Part shown: piece after piece, positions 24,345 through 61,140 of the stretch
How positions within the stretch are numbered: position 1 is the first letter of the stretch
How the letters are laid out: each line of letters begins with the position of its first letter
Assembly: GCF_021462225.1 (NCBI RefSeq)
Contig: NC_061818.1
Coordinates: 13,241,276 to 13,305,275 of the forward strand
Reading direction: 5' to 3'
Source of the DNA: Girardinichthys multiradiatus
Lineage: Eukaryota > Chordata > Actinopteri > Cyprinodontiformes > Goodeidae
DNA: 64,000 nucleotides
Position numbers and translations under genes: made by a program
The notes under the pieces: model-generated
What the model was told of the DNA's origin: nothing
The model's input: only the letters and a program-made list of their open reading frames with translations
Database searches by the model: none

Positions 24345-25195
24345 ATCATTGTGAACTTTGCAAAAAAATATTTATTCACCTTGAAGGTTTTTCACATTTT
24401 GCTAATTTACAAACACAAGCAAAATGTATTTTATCAGGATTTTATGTGGTAGGCTACCTTGTATTACTCTTGCCGCTTTGATTGCACCTATCGCTGCAAG
24501 TCCTTGCTTTGCACAAATAGAGACTGAAGATTTTTCTTTCCAAATTAATTGAAGCTAAGTCAGGTTGGATGGAGAAATTTGCCAAATCTTGTCAAAGATA
24601 TACATTTGGACTTTGACTGGGTCATATAGCACAAGTATTTGCTTTGATCTTAAATGTCCTATTGTAGCATTGACTGTATGTTTGGGGTCGATGTCCTGCT
24701 AGAAGGACAGCCCAGTCTCAAGTCTTTTGCCGCGTCCAACTGGTTTTCTTCCAGCATAGCCCTGTGTCTATCTCTATACATCCTCACTTTAACTCTGACC
24801 ATCTTCCCTGTTCCGGCTGAAGAAAAGCACCCCTCAGCATGATTCTGCCGTCCCCATGTTTCAACATGGGAAAAGTAAACACACCAGTAATGTGCAGTGT
24901 TAGTTTCCTACCACCATAACGATTTGCATTTCCGCATTATTTACAGAACAGTTGTTTTTATCCTGAGATAAATTACACACGTGTGGATTAATTAATTAGG
25001 TGACTTGTGAAGACAGTTGATTGCACTGGATTTTATTTATAGGTATCACATTAAAAATAGACTGAATATAAATATAAACAAATGTTGAAACCCATATATC
25101 ATTTTCCTTCCACCCAACAATTATGCACAGCTTTGTGTTGTTTATCACATAAAATCATAATGAAAAAAATGCAGTATGTAGTTGTGACTTGACGT
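24345..25195 (-). mobile_element. Tc1-like element on the minus strand, internally deleted
   Basis: Minus-strand text of the main fish Tc1 family is clear: CAGGTTGGATGGAGAAATTT, GGACTTTGACTGGGTCATAT, TGTTTGGGGTCGATGTCCTG, CCCAGTCTCAAGTCTTTTGC and CCAGCATAGCCCTGTGTCTA. Terminal repeats lie at about 24350-24460 and 25080-25190. The transposase N-terminal half is mostly missing. Confidence 0.72.
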
Positions 25196-25379
25196 TCAAG
25201 TGGCATGAATGCATCCATAAGGCACTTCACATAAGCTGAAAAATAATTGTAATACTTTGTTTATCCATATTAAACAAGACACACATTTTTTAGAGAGAAT
25301 CCTGTTTGTCAGGCCACAGAAAATGTTCCAAAAAGTAATCAAGATCTTTATTGTTTTTATTTAAACGGGTGTTTGTGTT

Positions 25380-25870
25380 TGTTTTGGTCTGCAGAGGTTT
25401 TGACCTTGGAACCCTCCTGCATATTTTTAACCTAACTAAGACAACTGAGGCCTGCAGTACTTTTATTTTTGTCCTGGGTTTGTGACCTCCAGCATGAGTT
25501 GTTGATGCACTCTTTGAATACTTTCGGTTCTCCAGCAACTCCAGTTCACCACTGTTTCATGTGTTCTTGATTTATGGATAATGGCTCTTATCGTGGTTCA
25601 GTTGAGTCCCAAAATCTTGATGAATTTCTCTACATAGGAGCTTGATCTTTTTCTTTCGATCTTGTAGCGTACTTCATGTTGTTAGGCAGGTACTATTAAG
25701 GTTGTTTCTGAATTCTACTGGTCTGAGAGTAATCAGGCTTGAAAGTGGCTAGTAAAATTAAACCAAATTAACTTGGTGGTCCTCCATGTCTCCAACTCCA
25801 ATTAAACTAGTGGAAGGACAATTATATTTTCAACAAGCTCCAGGTTGGTTTGGAAAGCTTTTTGCCCTTA
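25380..25870 (-). mobile_element. Fragment of another Tc1 family, minus strand
   Basis: GTGACCTCCAGCATGAGTTG, GTTCACCACTGTTTCATGTG, TTATGGATAATGGCTCTTAT and GGTTCAGTTGAGTCCCAAAA correspond to the N-terminal part of a transposase family different from the ones above. It ends about 300 bp before the laminin-EGF 2 exon of netrin. Confidence 0.6.
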
Positions 25871-26181
25871 ATAAATTAAAGCATTTAAGAAAACCAAATG
25901 TTTTATTTACTCAGGTCTTTTGGTTTTTTTGTCACAATTAGAGTTTAGTTTTTGGGACCTATGAGACTTAATAATAACAACCTTTATACATTTGTTTTTT
26001 ATATACAGAAAATCTGCAGTTTTTTGTACTTATGCATGTAAATTTTGTTATTAAAAATCGTTAAAGAGACATGTTGCAATTTTTAGTCAGGGACGTTACC
26101 TTACACCTATATCCATCAGTATCTTTGTACCACAAACGCAAATTAATGGAGTATTTTGCTGTCTTTTTACTCTTTGCCCAG

Positions 26182-51445
<25,264 letters not shown>

Positions 51446-52111
51446 AAATGGCTCGTGGGTGAGAGGAGGAGAGAAATCGGTGTGAGGGGTGGCAGCAAGC
51501 TGACGCCTCCGCCAGGATTACAATAAGGAGAGGGGAAGGGATAGATGATAGATGAACTGAAATAGATATAAATAAAGGGACAAAAGTGAAGAGTAGGAGA
51601 AATGGGGAGTTGACCGAGTGCTGCTGCTCTGAGCTGGAGTAAAAGAGAATAATGTTTTTAGGAACTTTTGTGAAGGAGCTCGTTCTACAGTTGTTCTGTT
51701 TTTTTGTATTTGAGGTGTGTTATATTGTGTAATCGCAGAGTTTGCACCTAATTCCACAAACATGATTCAAACAAACCCTTTTAGCCCATGATGTCGCTGT
51801 ATAAAAACGCACCACGCTGAGCTGCAAAGCTGCTTTTCCTGATTTTGTGAAAAACTGTTTGGAGCTAGAACACAGCATCACAGGACTGTATGCATACTGT
51901 ATGTATGCAAGGTTGTTCCTACAAATCTGCCAAACTTTGTCTACTTTTACTAAACTATTAACCTGTTCTAAGCAGCTATCTCTGAGTGCCATGTTTCCCA
52001 GGAACTTCCTGATTAAGTAGGAGCGTTACCTCATTGGGTTCTGGGAATTAAACGCAATTGAGATCCTTTCCTCTTTGTGTTCAAGTCTCTGCTCAGCTCT
52101 TGCCTACGATT
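51446..52111 (+). other. Probable netrin 3' UTR
   Basis: This is the stretch directly after the netrin stop codon, purine-rich at first and then AT-rich, with no coding signal. An AATAAA hexamer is at 51571-51576. It runs up to the edge of a Tc1-like fragment at about 52112. The real 3' end needs transcript data. Confidence 0.5.
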
Positions 52112-52925
52112 CAGGTGCATCTCAATATATTAAAGTATCATCGAGAAGTTAATTTATTTTAGTTATCAGTTCCAAAGTGAAATGCTTATTAGATAGGTTT
52201 ACTACAAAAAGAGTGGAATGTTTCTAGCATCCATCATAGCTTAGAGTTAATAAAGCTCAAAGTTCAGTGCCTCAGAAAATCTGATCACTACACAAGACCA
52301 ATAAAACAAAGTTTTTAAAACAGAAATCTTGCCCAAATGAAATGTATGTCCGTATAATGTACAATATACATGGGCTGATTTAATAGCAGCAACATAACAC
52401 CAAGAGATGACATAACGTGCCAAACAATCACTGACTATTGGAAACTTTACACTGAACCTCACACTGGATTGTGTGATACCCCACTCTTCCTCTGAACTCT
52501 AGGACCAGATTTGTCAATAAAACTCAGAACAGAGGACTTTTGATCACTAGTTAACAGTTAAGTCCTTAGACCAAAGGTGCTTCAGATGGTATGTCTGTTT
52601 TAGGAGTCGTTAAACACAGAAAGATGAGACAGCTGTAGCTGATGTCTAGGACACGTCTCTGTATGGTGGGCTCCTAAAGATCTGACTCCAGTCACAGTCC
52701 ACACCTTGTCAATCCTCCACCCACCTCTTGAAGTTTGGTGGATGCTGCAGTTATCTCTGTTGCTTGTGCTCCTTCTTCCACACTTTTTCCTCCCACTCAA
52801 CTTTCCATCAAAAATGCTTGGGTTGATACATCTGTTAATCGCCACCTCTTTTAACAATGACCTTTTGAGGCTTACCAGGGTAAGCATGTTAGTTCAGCAG
52901 CCTTCCCATGATTGAGAAAGGGAGA
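52112..52925 (-). mobile_element. Tc1-like element overlapping the probable netrin 3' UTR region
   Basis: The left edge GGTGCATCTCAATATATTAA opens a known fish terminal repeat, with CTCAGAAAATCTGATCACTA further in. The right part encodes on the minus strand KLSGRKKCGRR and TSNRDN, which is the region after the helix-turn-helix of this transposase group. The catalytic half is deleted. Hexamers AATAAA at 52249, 52300 and 52516 fall inside it. Confidence 0.7.
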
Positions 52926-53235
52926 ACATTTCTATATTTAAAATAACTTTTTTAGTTGTTCTTATAAGGTAATGTTTTTATTTTCTGAGAAACAGAATCA
53001 ACAAAATCAATACAAAGAATCTATAGGTGAATTTAACTTTTGAAGGTAATTACTGAAATAAAGTAACCATTTGGTGATATACTAATTTATTGTGTTGTAC
53101 CTGCATAATAAGTTATGGTGACCTCTGCAATGTAAAGTAACAGTGTGTGCATAAGTCATTGTTTTTTTGTTTGGTTTTGTAGAAGATGCTGATTTATTGC
53201 CTAGATGTAGAGAATATGTGTCAACAATGCACATA

Positions 53236-54856
53236 CAGTGCCTTGCGAAAGTATTCGGCCCCTTGAACTTTTTAACCTCTTGCCACATTTCAGGCTTCAA
53301 ACATAAAGATATAAAATTCAAATTTTTTGTGAAGAATCAACAACAAGTGGGACACAATCGTGAAGTGGAATGAAATTTATTGGATGTGTCAAACATTTTT
53401 AACAAATAAAAACTTAAAAGTGGAGTGTGCAATATTATTCGGCCCCTTTACTTTCAGTGCAGCAAACTCACTCCAGACGTTCAGTGAGGATCTCTGAATG
53501 ATCCAATGTTGTCCCAAATGACTGATGATGATAAATAGAATCCACCTGTGTGTAATCAAGTCTCCGTATAAATGCACCTGCTCTGTGATAGTCTCAGGGT
53601 TCTGTTCAAAGCGCAGAGAGCATCATGAAGACCAAGGAACACACCAGGCAGGTCCGAGATACTGTTGTGGAGAAGTTTAAAGCCGGATTTGGATACAAAA
53701 AGATTTCCCAAGCTTTAAACATCCCAAGGAGCACTGTGCAAGCAATCATATTGAAATGGAAGGAGTATCAGACCACTGCAAATCTACCAAGACCCGGCTG
53801 TCCCTCTAAACTTTCATCTGGAACAAGGAGAAGACTGATCAGAGATGCAGCCAAGAGGCCCAAGATCACTCTGGATGAACTGCAGAGATCTACAGCTGAG
53901 GTGGGAGAGTCTGTCCATAGGACAACAATCAGTCGTACACTGCACAAATCTGGCCTTTATGGAAGAGTGGCAAGAAGAAAGCCATTTCTCTAAGATATCC
54001 ATAAAAAGTCTCGTTTAAAGTTTGCCACAAGCCACCTGGGAGACACACCAAACATGTGGAAGAAGGTGCTCTGGTCAGATGAAACCAAAATCAAACTGTT
54101 TGGCCACAATGCAAAACGATATTTTTGGTGTAAAAGCAACACAGCTCATCACCCTGAACACACCATCCCCACTGTCAAACATGGTGGTGGCAGCATCATG
54201 GTTTGGGTCTGCTTTTCATCAGCAGGGACAGGGAAGATGGTCAAAATTGATGAGAAGATGGATGGGGCCAAATACAGGACCATTCTGGAAGAAAACCTGT
54301 TGGAGTCTGCAAGAGACCTGAGACTGGGACGGAGATTTATCTTCCAACAAGACAATGATCCAAAACATAAAGCCAAATCTACAATGGAATGGTTCACAGA
54401 TAAACGTATCCAGGTGTTGGAATGGCCAAGTCAAAGTCCAGACCTGAATCCAATCGAGAATCTGTGGAAAGAGCTGAAGTCTGCTGTTCACGTACGCTCT
54501 CCATCCAACCTCACTGAGCTCCAGCTGTTTTGCAAGGAAGAAAGGGCAAGAATTTCAGTCTCTCATTTGCAAAACTGATAGAGACAAACCCCAAGCAACT
54601 TGCAGCTGTAATTGCAGCAAAGGTTGGCGCTACAAAGTATTAACGCAAGGGGGCCGAATAATATTGCACGCCTCACTTTTCAGTTTTTTATTTGTTAAAG
54701 TTTGACACATCCAATACATTTCATTCCACTTCACGATTGTGTCCCACTTGTTGATTCTTTACAAAAAATTTGAATTTTATATCTTTATGTTTGACGCCTG
54801 AAATGTGGCAAGAGGTTGAAACGTTCAAGGGGGCCGATTACGTTCGCAAGGCACTG
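53236..54856 (+). mobile_element. Nearly complete Tc1/mariner transposon
   Basis: About 1.62 kb bounded by long inverted repeats: left 53236-53412 and right about 54684-54856, beginning CAGTGCCTTGCG and ending in its complement. They are the same over about 175 bp except for roughly ten differences. The left flank is the expected TA (53234-53235); the right flank reads TG, so one target base has probably mutated. The long inverted repeats fit the IR/DR organisation of fish Tc1-like elements. It lies 1.8 kb beyond the netrin stop codon in the same orientation. Confidence 0.93.
53625..54578 (+). pseudogene. Tc1 transposase (DD34E), one in-frame stop and a late frameshift
   Basis: The frame opens with MKTKEHTRQVRDTVVEKFKA and a helix-turn-helix region at about residues 8-50 (KKISQALNIPRSTVQ). 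It is interrupted by TAA at codon 123 (53991-53993) and continues in the same frame. The catalytic triad is present: D152 in WSDET, D243 in FQQDND and E278 in LNPIENLW, with 34 residues between the last two, the DD34E spacing. Near the C-terminus the frame ends at 54576-54578 after SHLQN. Family knowledge suggests a one-base deletion there, because the usual tail (AAVIAAKGGATKY-like) is visible in another frame just downstream. The linker motif reads PGCPSKLS where relatives have a GRPR-like motif. Transposase cuts and pastes the element through the inverted repeats; this copy should be inactive. Confidence 0.92.
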
Positions 54857-56439
54857 TGTGTTACTTATGTTATAGTCTGAGTTTTAGAACATATTGGATA
54901 TGTTCATATTTTTCGGGTGGCATCCGAAAGGAGGAAATTCCCAAATTTATGTAAAAGACACATTAGCTGTATAGCTAGTGCAAAACCTACTTGCCTCACA
55001 GACGAACTGATGTTCATGCCAGCTACAGAAGAATCTAAAAAGGACTAAACTTTGACATCTTCAAAACCCATGTGAGCGACACCTCACACCACCTGCATGC
55101 CACATGCTCACCATTTACTGTAGCTGATGAGCTGATGATGATTGTGAATTATGCACATTTATTTTAAAATATTCAGTGTCGAAAAGAAAAAAACCTGTGG
55201 AGTGATAAAATATCAGAGATGTTTATAGTGTAAGTGTATTCAGCACGATGTGTCAAATATTCATCACCTCACAGTGTCTTTTTGAGGGAGAGATTCTCTT
55301 ACCTGTAGCTGGTACTCAACATAAAGGCATGACTGATTGTCTGTATATGAAATAGCTGTATAGTATTACTTTTCTTCCTTGTTATTATACCATTAACCAG
55401 ATAAACAGTGTCTACATGTGATCCTAACCCTTGTTTTTGACAATAGCAGCTTAATGAGCAAAAATGAAAATAAACAAATGTTTGCCAGTGTACATGTATC
55501 CTGGAGACCTAGCATGAATGCAACCACACTGTAATGCATAACTCCAGGTGTACTCCTCAGTACTCTGTGCATCATACTGTTTGTGTTTGATTAAAATCTG
55601 CTTACAAAGACTCTGTGAGCAAGACTGGGCTGAAACATTTCCACCTGTTTTTCAAGCTTTGTCACAGAAAGGTACTTTCCTACCAGAAGTTTGTTCTCCA
55701 TAAACAGAACCCAACAATTTTCTCCTCATGTTTATACTCTGGCTTGTAAATGTTGTTAGGAGTGTGCAACGCAAATGGTTGTGTAATGTCTTGCAATACT
55801 AATATATGATGTTTATCACAAATGAATATATTTAATGACACATGAAATAATGTGGCTTTTCGTGTGTTTATTGTCAAGCTTCAGGTTTGTTTTCATACTT
55901 CTGCAGCGGATTTTAGGCGCCTGTAGTATAAAACGGTATTAAGTGGTTTTGGCTGGTGAGCAGACCATCAAAAATAAAATGAATCAATCTAAAAGGCTAA
56001 TCCCTGCTGAATATTATGGCTTTTGGACTTCTTTAACTGCAGAACAAAACATGCTTTTCTAATAAAAACACAGCAAATGTACACATTCTATGCAGCTTTT
56101 ACATGATTTATGTTGAAACTATTAACTCCTTTGTTTTATGACTTTTTCCACAGTTGAAAGAACAGATATGTTAGAAGAAGCACATTGCTATACTTTTTCA
56201 CAAAATGAAATGCATCTAAACTCTTCTTTTTTCTGGGTGAAATGATCACACAACAAACAACTTTGATCAATGTACTCATTTAAAATTAAGTTGAATTTAT
56301 TGTGATTTTTCTCTATTCCACACAGTGTCAAAACTGTAAACACATGCTTAAATTTATGCATGCACACCAACTAATATTTGGGTAAATATCCCAATTTAAA
56401 TGGTTTAGTTACCTGACACAGACACATAGGCTACAAGTT
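54857..56439. other. Non-coding downstream DNA
   Basis: AT-rich; no gene or repeat recognised after the intact-looking Tc1. Confidence 0.35.
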
Positions 56440-57200
56440 TTCAATTCAGTTCAATTCAGTTTTGAGTGTGAGCAGCCATCTGTTACAACCGACCGGGGGT
56501 TTGGGGAGACAGACCTTAAGCACAAAATAAGAAACACACAGAAGCACTCATCCATGAGCATCTTCTATGTTAAAAAAGTAGAAAGTTAATGGCAGTAGTA
56601 GCTCCTTTAGTGGCTTTATCTAAGAGTCACATTACTAAACAGATAGGCTTTGAGCAAGTAGTAAAATCTATGGGATGAAGACAGCACACAGGTAGTTACA
56701 GCAATAGTTGATTTAGTAGCAATGTCTAGGGGTGGGACAAGATTAAACACAGAAAGACAGAGCCAAGTATATCATCTATAGAAAAAGAACATGAAGTTAT
56801 TGGCAGAAACAGGTCCGCCAATGCCCCATCCAGCAAAAATAAAAACTGAGAGAGAACATAAAGTTAAAAGCTGAAATAACAGCAAATAATGCAACAATGG
56901 AGAGTAGTAGGAGAGAGTAGCAGAGGAAGTATGGACAGTATGTCCTCCAGCATCCTAAGTGTTAAGCAGCATAACTATAGAGATAGCTAGGGACATCCAA
57001 AGCCATTCTAACCAAAAGCCTTTTAAAACAGGAAAGTTTTAAGGCCAGTCTTGAAAGTAGACAGGGTGTATGCCTCACAGACTAAAACTGGGAGGTAAAT
57101 CCACAAGCCTAATAATTTAAGTTTCTGGCTCCCATTTTACTTTTAGAAATTCTAGGAACCACCAGTAATCTGAAAGTAATAATCTAGCCTTGAAGTAAAA
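56440..57200 (+). repeat. Interspersed teleost repeat of uncertain class
   Basis: TTCAATTCAGTTCAATTCAG starts a block that contains AAAAGCCTTTTAAAACAGGA, AGTCTTGAAAGTAGACAGGG, ACTAAAACTGGGAGGTAAAT and TTCTAGGAACCACCAGTAAT. I know this text as a repeat common in fish assemblies but cannot place its class. No coding frame. Confidence 0.5.
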
Positions 57201-59474
57201 ATGCATGTGTCTGCATCACTCGTCAGCAGGATATTTCTAATTTTAGCAGTATTCCCGAGGTGAAGGAGGGAAGTCCTACAATCCTGTTTAAAATGGCTTT
57301 GGCTTTTTATGTGTCCTAAATGCTAAATATCTACTCACATTGCATCATTACATAGATCAACAACTGCTCTTTGCAAAGGAAGGTATCTCTGATGATCAAC
57401 TACAGCAGGTGATTCTTTTGTCTCTGTGTCTGAGCCAAATGGAGAGAACATTTGACTGCGACTGCTGTCTGACTGTATTTGAACTTCCCTTCCAATGCGG
57501 TGAAGTTAATCCATCATGACCAAAACATGGGCTGATTACATGCTGAAAAATGACCCTTTCAGCTGTTTCCATTCACCGCTGCTATCTTTTTCACAGGAGA
57601 GCAGAAATTAGGACTACCAGAATGTTGCCAGAGTTTTGTTTATTTTTGCTTTATTGTTTCAAATTTTGAGTTAACATAGGCCACTTTGGAGATCTACAAG
57701 TAAACTAGGCTTACCACAGAGCACTTTTAAATCCTTGGGTGATCTCAAGCTACTGCTCTGAGATCACATTTCCAATGACTTTCTCTTTCTGGATCAATCG
57801 CTATTGGGTGGCCATTTTGCTTTGGACCATCATCACTTTCTTACTTTTTATTTTTCAAACTTTGTCTAAAAACTTTTGTCAATTTCAGTCCTGGAAATGA
57901 ATATTCCTTTTCTGAGCTACAACCCAAGCACAACTGAAAAGGAGAAATTGTAAAAAACAAAATAGGATTTATGCCCTTTGACAAGCTTAAGGAACAACCA
58001 TGCTGTCCAGCTCTACTGCAAAAGTATAACGCCTCTCTTCTTCTAATCAAATATTTACTTTTTAGAATGTTGACATTTACGTAAGTGGAAGATTTGTGGG
58101 GCCCTTTCAGAAACACTGAACTGGAGTTGCCAGTGTGACCTTAAAAATATGAAGCAAATTGAACATCAGGAACAAATGAATTAAAACATACGCTGCTGCC
58201 AGAGAACTTGTCCTGCAGTGCTGATCATCATTTGTATTGGATCGCATGCCTGCATAAACTTCACAGACAATAAGGACTGGCTGTAAGATTGCTATAACAC
58301 AGGCATATTAGTGAAGAGATATCACCGACATGTCTAATCCAAACCACAGATGTTTTTGTTGAAGCCGGGAGGCTTTGGAATCCCTGGAAACCCCTAAACT
58401 CATTCCTACTGGGGCGGGGGTTGACACAAACACACAGTTCTGAACCCGCTACAAACAAGGGTCCGTCTTTCTTGGATTGTGCATTGGGTACTGATAGACT
58501 CTTGGAAATGCCCGGTCCAAAATAGTTTACAGAGGTCCAGCAATTGTGCATTGAGTGCTGAAAGTTTAAGCAGTGCTCACCATTAACACAAATCCACCAG
58601 GATCACCACAAGCCTGTCGATGAAAAGAAAGCAGAGGGCAAGTGATGGTTTTACTGATAGATGTTTGTTTAATTTTCCCAATTTAAGCTCCCTAGTTTTC
58701 TTTGACAATAATATCAAAAAGGTCTGCAAGACATTAACAGCCTCACCTCAGCACACAATGTCCGAGTGTTGCACAACATTGAATTTGGACCCAAGTTGCT
58801 CCAAAGATTTGGGAGGAATGGGAGCGTTGAAAAGAGATTTGGGTATATTTGAACTTTCCTCTCAGTGCGCGCAAGGATGGAACTGGAACAACAAGCATGT
58901 TAACATGGTATGATCCTAGTTTCGTTTCCTTAAAATTGACTTTTCATTGGGGTTGGGTTTCCAGCAGCACCACCCAGTTGGAACTTTCCACTCAAATGGG
59001 TTCCCCAGACATATTAGTACAATTGTCCTGTTTGGAAAATAACGCAGCAGGCAGGGTCGCTGTGACAGTATGACATGCTAAGGGTGTCTTTGCTTTGATG
59101 GCAGGCTGGCCCTCTGCCCTCGTCCTTCAGTGGTGTGCCTCACTTGGAAATGGAAAGCGGCTGGGGAAATGGTCCAAACACCCATGACCCCCACTCAATA
59201 TGCCAAATGGTCATGTCAGGATGGAAAACGTTGATTTCTTTATCAGATTCAGCCTGTGAAAACATTCAGAGGATTTAGATTTATTGTTTTTTCCTTATTG
59301 TTCTTTGCCCTCTTGTTTTGCCCTTAAAGGTTACCCGGTGAGTGTTTTGAGACCTCTGTGGCTGTCTGCAATGCCCAAAAACATTACATTGTGAGTTATG
59401 AGACTTCCTTGCATGTGGTTAAGTTTTATATTTCCAAGGAGGCCCATGCAGCCTTCTCCATGGTATTTCAGTCT
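57201..59474. other. Non-coding, no recognised element
   Basis: Over 2 kb without a supported gene. Open frames at 58261-58551 (minus) and 58620-58913 (plus) have no known motif. Confidence 0.35.
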
Positions 59475-60075
59475 GCAGTGGCTTGCAAAAGTATCAACAC
59501 CCCGAGAACTTTTCCAAACTTTGTCATGATGCAACCACGAACTTCAATATACACCAATCGTACAAATGTTTTGTACATAAAATACATAAAATCTGGTGCA
59601 AACACTTGCTTTAAGCAGTTCCCTAAATAGGGGGTAGAGTCCATCTTTGTATAAGTTAATGTCGGTATGAATGAAGCTGTTCAGTAAAGGCCTTAGACGT
59701 TTGTTAGAGCTCATAAGGACACAAACAGCATCATGAAGACCAAGGAACACAGCAGACGAGTCATGTTAAAGTGTAAGGAAGTTTAAAGCAGGGTTATGTT
59801 ATAAAGCAATATCTAAATCTTTGAACATTCCAAGGAGCATTGCTCAATTCATCATCTGGTAATGGAAAACGTATGGCACAACTACTAATCCACTAAGACA
59901 TGGCAATCCACCTAAACTGGCATGTTGTTCAAAGAGAGATAAATTAAAAGCAACCAGGAGGTCCATGGTAACTTTCACCTGATCCACAGTTCAGGTGGGA
60001 GAATCTTTTGGCAGGAGACACATGAGTCCCGCACTCCACAAATCGAGCAGTTACAAAAAATGGAAAGAATAACAC
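59475..60075 (+). mobile_element. Tc1-like 5' half
   Basis: CAGTGGCTTGCAAAAGTATC opens the left terminal repeat. The transposase start follows (CATCATGAAGACCAAGGAAC, AAGTTTAAAGCAGGGTTATG, ATTCCAAGGAGCATTGCTCA, GATCCACAGTTCAGGTGGGA). Frameshifts are obvious and the catalytic half is missing. Confidence 0.68.
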
Positions 60076-60974
60076 TATTGTCCTACAAAGTGAAAATTGC
60101 CTAATAACTAACTCATTAGTTACAAGATGACAAGATGTGTTCAAATCTCAGTTTCAGAACAATGTTGTAATAACCCTGATTTGTTTTATATTGCACTATG
60201 TGGGACAAAACTAATTACAAAATCGACCAAAATAAGGTGAGAGGCCTGTTATAAAGTAGGAGGACTAAAGAGGAGGATGTGCACCCCCCTTGCAGCTACA
60301 AATCGTTTGTTTTTCTGAAACCAAATTTACCTCTCGCTCAGTCCTCTAAGCCCATCGTAAAACCAGAGCTGTGGTGCAGATGCTGTTTTGTTTGCTCCTA
60401 AGCACCCGACTAAACACAGAGCTAGCAAACATTGTGTTTTCTCAGCTGACTGAAAGTACTTTCTCTGTTTACTTTGTTTCCTGCAAGAATGGCAAACTAA
60501 ACTATATAGCTGACAAAATGCAGAGCAGATTTTAACTCTTACATTTGCAAGTATGCCTGAGCTCTGATAAATTATATCAAATAAGCAAACAGCACAATAA
60601 CAAATAACTTCAGAGCTAGCTGAAGTGATGGGAGCCAAAAAATGCTTCACAGCTTAATATGTTTCTGTTGCTACTCATTTTTCTACAACCAGATGGAATG
60701 CTGCATTTTCCACTTTTCTTCTCTTAATGGCTTTCTCTTTCCAGCATTTATTCACATTTAACAGTCACTCCTTTTCATGGTCATTCTCCCTTTTTAGCCT
60801 GTATTCAAAGGTTGGTTTTAACAAAAATTATAATGCTCCTTTTGTGACTAAAAAAAGGTTAAAAACAGGTATATTTGATATCAGTCTAAAGTGCATGAAT
60901 AGAGATGCACTAAACATGCAAAGGGTGAAGGAAAGGTAACACTACATCTCACCTTAAAAACTAATTTCCTAATT
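60076..60974. other. Non-coding tract between Tc1 pieces
   Basis: No recognised gene; may be an insertion separating the Tc1 halves at 59475-60075 and 60975-61140. Confidence 0.3.
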
Positions 60975-61140
60975 GAAAAATAGTGGTGGCTGCATCATGC
61001 TGTGGGGAGGCCCTTTTTCAGCAGGCACAGGGCTTATGGAAAAATACAGTAGATGGAGCTAAATACAGTTGTCAGAAAATTAGTTCCTGTAAGACATTAA
61101 CAGCTCCTTTCAAATACACACATTCTCTAATAATTACCCT
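60975..61140 (+). mobile_element. Short Tc1-like fragment
   Basis: TAGTGGTGGCTGCATCATGC, AGCAGGCACAGGGCTTATGG and GTAGATGGAGCTAAATACAG continue the transposase text between the first and second aspartates. It could be the displaced continuation of 59475-60075. Confidence 0.55.

Noticed and set aside
1..26181. Search for the netrin laminin N-terminal domain exon
   Set aside because: No long frame with laminin N-terminal or laminin-EGF 1 motifs is present, so this exon must lie upstream of the window.
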